DNA of 6,817 nt from Clostridia bacterium (GTDB lineage Bacteria > Bacillota > Clostridia > Lutisporales > Lutisporaceae), in assembly GCA_029256365.1 (NCBI GenBank), contig JAQSYB010000109.1, forward strand, positions 1-6,817, given 5' to 3'. This document shows, piece by piece, positions 5,728 to 6,817 of this stretch. Position 1 is the first letter of the stretch. Every line of letters begins with the position of its first letter. The position numbers were made by a program, and so were the translations under genes. A model generated the notes under the pieces. The model did no database searches, was not told the origin of the DNA, and worked only from the letters and a program-made list of their open reading frames with translations.

Positions 5728-6817
5728 TTGGACTTATTAAATGGAATTATGTCTCTGGATATTTGGGATGCAATCATGTTCTTAATCGCAGCAGGACTTA
5801 TTTATTTGGCTGTAGTGAAGGGATATGAACCAATGCTGCTATTGCCTATTGGCTTTGGTGCAATTATGGCAAATATACCATTGGCGGCAGAAGAAGGCTT
5901 AAGACCCTTGGCAGTATTAAGAGATTTTGGCATAGGAACTGAGCTTTTCCCCTTGCTGATATTTACGGGTGTCGGTGCCATGATAGATTTTGGCCCTCTG
6001 CTCAAAAACCCAAAGATGTTACTCTTTGGTGGGGCAGCTCAATTTGGAATATTCTTCACTTTGTCTTTAGCAGTATTAATGGGCTTTGACTTAAAAGAGG
6101 CTGCATCAATAGGAATCATAGGGGCGGCAGATGGACCTACTTCAATATTTGTTGCCAATAAGTTTGCAAAAGACTTAGTTGGGCCTATAACAGTTGCAGC
6201 TTATACATATATGGCGCTTGTGCCAATCATACAGCCACCTGTAATCAGACTTCTTACTACCAAAGAAGAAAGAAAAATCAGAATGGATTACTTCGAACAG
6301 CCGGTTTCAAAAAAGGTTAAGATTCTATTCCCGATTATTGTTACATTCTTTGCAGGATTGATTGCTCCTGCCAGTGTTTCCTTAGTTGGATTCTTGATGT
6401 TCGGTAACATTTTGAGAGAATCAGGTGTTACGGATAGACTTTCAAAATCAGCTCAAAATGAGTTGGCAAGTATTGTTACAATCTTGCTTGGAATAACAAT
6501 TGGTTCTACTATGACAGCTGAGAGCTTCTTGAATTTAGAAACACTTATGATAATTGGTATGGGATTGATTGCCTTTATATTTGATACAGCAGGTGGAATT
6601 CTATTTGCAAAGGTTATGAATCTATTTAGCAAGAATAAGATTAATCCAATGATCGGTGCTGCAGGAATATCTGCCTTCCCTATGTCTGCAAGAGTTATTC
6701 AGAGGGAAGCGCAAATAGCAGATCCTACAAACTTCATCCTGATGCATGCTGTAAGTGCTAATGTTGGCGGACAAATTGCATCTATTGTTGCAGGTGGTCT
6801 AATACTTGCACTTGTAC
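5728..6817 (+). CDS. Na+-translocating decarboxylase beta subunit (OadB/GcdB/MmdB family), 3'-partial
   Basis: This integral membrane subunit decarboxylates carboxybiotin and couples it to sodium export, in a complex with a carboxyltransferase, a biotin carrier and a small gamma/delta subunit. The 363 residues present are very hydrophobic, with roughly nine to eleven membrane or re-entrant segments, and run off the window at what should be within about 5-15 residues of the end. Functional residues reported for Klebsiella OadB (D203, Y229, N373, G377, S382, R389) fall at D135 in GAADGP, Y161, N306, G310, S315 and R322, with the same spacing inside each region. NILRESGVTDRL (227-238) and ADPTNFILMHA (331-341) are also family marks. 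The start is TTG. The beta subunit alone does not show whether the substrate is oxaloacetate, glutaconyl-CoA or methylmalonyl-CoA, so no symbol is given. Position after rex and behind a structured leader suggests redox-linked and possibly ligand-controlled expression (inference). Confidence 0.95.
   Translation, partial: MDLLNGIMSLDIWDAIMFLIAAGLIYLAVVKGYEPMLLLPIGFGAIMANIPLAAEEGLRPLAVLRDFGIGTELFPLLIFTGVGAMIDFGPLLKNPKMLLFGGAAQFGIFFTLSLAVLMGFDLKEAASIGIIGAADGPTSIFVANKFAKDLVGPITVAAYTYMALVPIIQPPVIRLLTTKEERKIRMDYFEQPVSKKVKILFPIIVTFFAGLIAPASVSLVGFLMFGNILRESGVTDRLSKSAQNELASIVTILLGITIGSTMTAESFLNLETLMIIGMGLIAFIFDTAGGILFAKVMNLFSKNKINPMIGAAGISAFPMSARVIQREAQIADPTNFILMHAVSANVGGQIASIVAGGLILALV

Noticed and set aside
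5802..6005. Minus-strand open frame inside the decarboxylase beta gene
   Set aside because: It is antisense to a membrane protein gene with intact functional residues.

Overview
The window reads as ordinary chromosomal DNA from an AT-rich, low-GC Gram-positive anaerobe, most likely class Clostridia. The reasons are the strong AGGAGG-type ribosome binding sites, the YdiF-type ABC-F protein, a Rex redox repressor and a biotin-type sodium-pump decarboxylase beta subunit, which is typical of amino-acid or organic-acid fermenters. Genus cannot be fixed from sequence alone. I see no phage, plasmid, insertion sequence, CRISPR or toxin-antitoxin genes.

Layout: (1) 33-2378, plus strand: tsaD (tRNA t6A modification), then with no spacer a radical SAM / PDZ / DUF512-like protein of unknown reaction. 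The two are almost certainly co-transcribed. (2) 2379-2667: intergenic stretch with two dispersed-repeat-like palindromes followed by a long bidirectional intrinsic terminator shared with the convergent gene. (3) 2668-4581, minus strand: a YdiF-type ABC-F ATPase. (4) 4582-4865: divergent control region with a good sigma-A promoter toward rex, a weaker one toward the ABC-F gene, and several short palindromes. (5) 4866-5519, plus strand: rex. (6) 5520-5727: a 73-nt, nearly continuous RNA hairpin whose 3' strand can pair instead with a downstream CCC-T6 segment, which looks like a transcription-attenuation leader. (7) 5728-6817, plus strand: the beta subunit of a Na+-translocating decarboxylase (OadB/GcdB/MmdB family). 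It starts at TTG and is cut by the window edge a few residues before its expected end.

Functionally, the left half is translation-related housekeeping (tsaD, and an ABC-F protein that probably acts on ribosomes). The right half links redox sensing (Rex reads NADH/NAD+) with a membrane pump that turns decarboxylation into a sodium gradient. The best candidate for something not yet described is the structured leader between rex and the decarboxylase gene. The second is the unusual domain order of the radical SAM protein.
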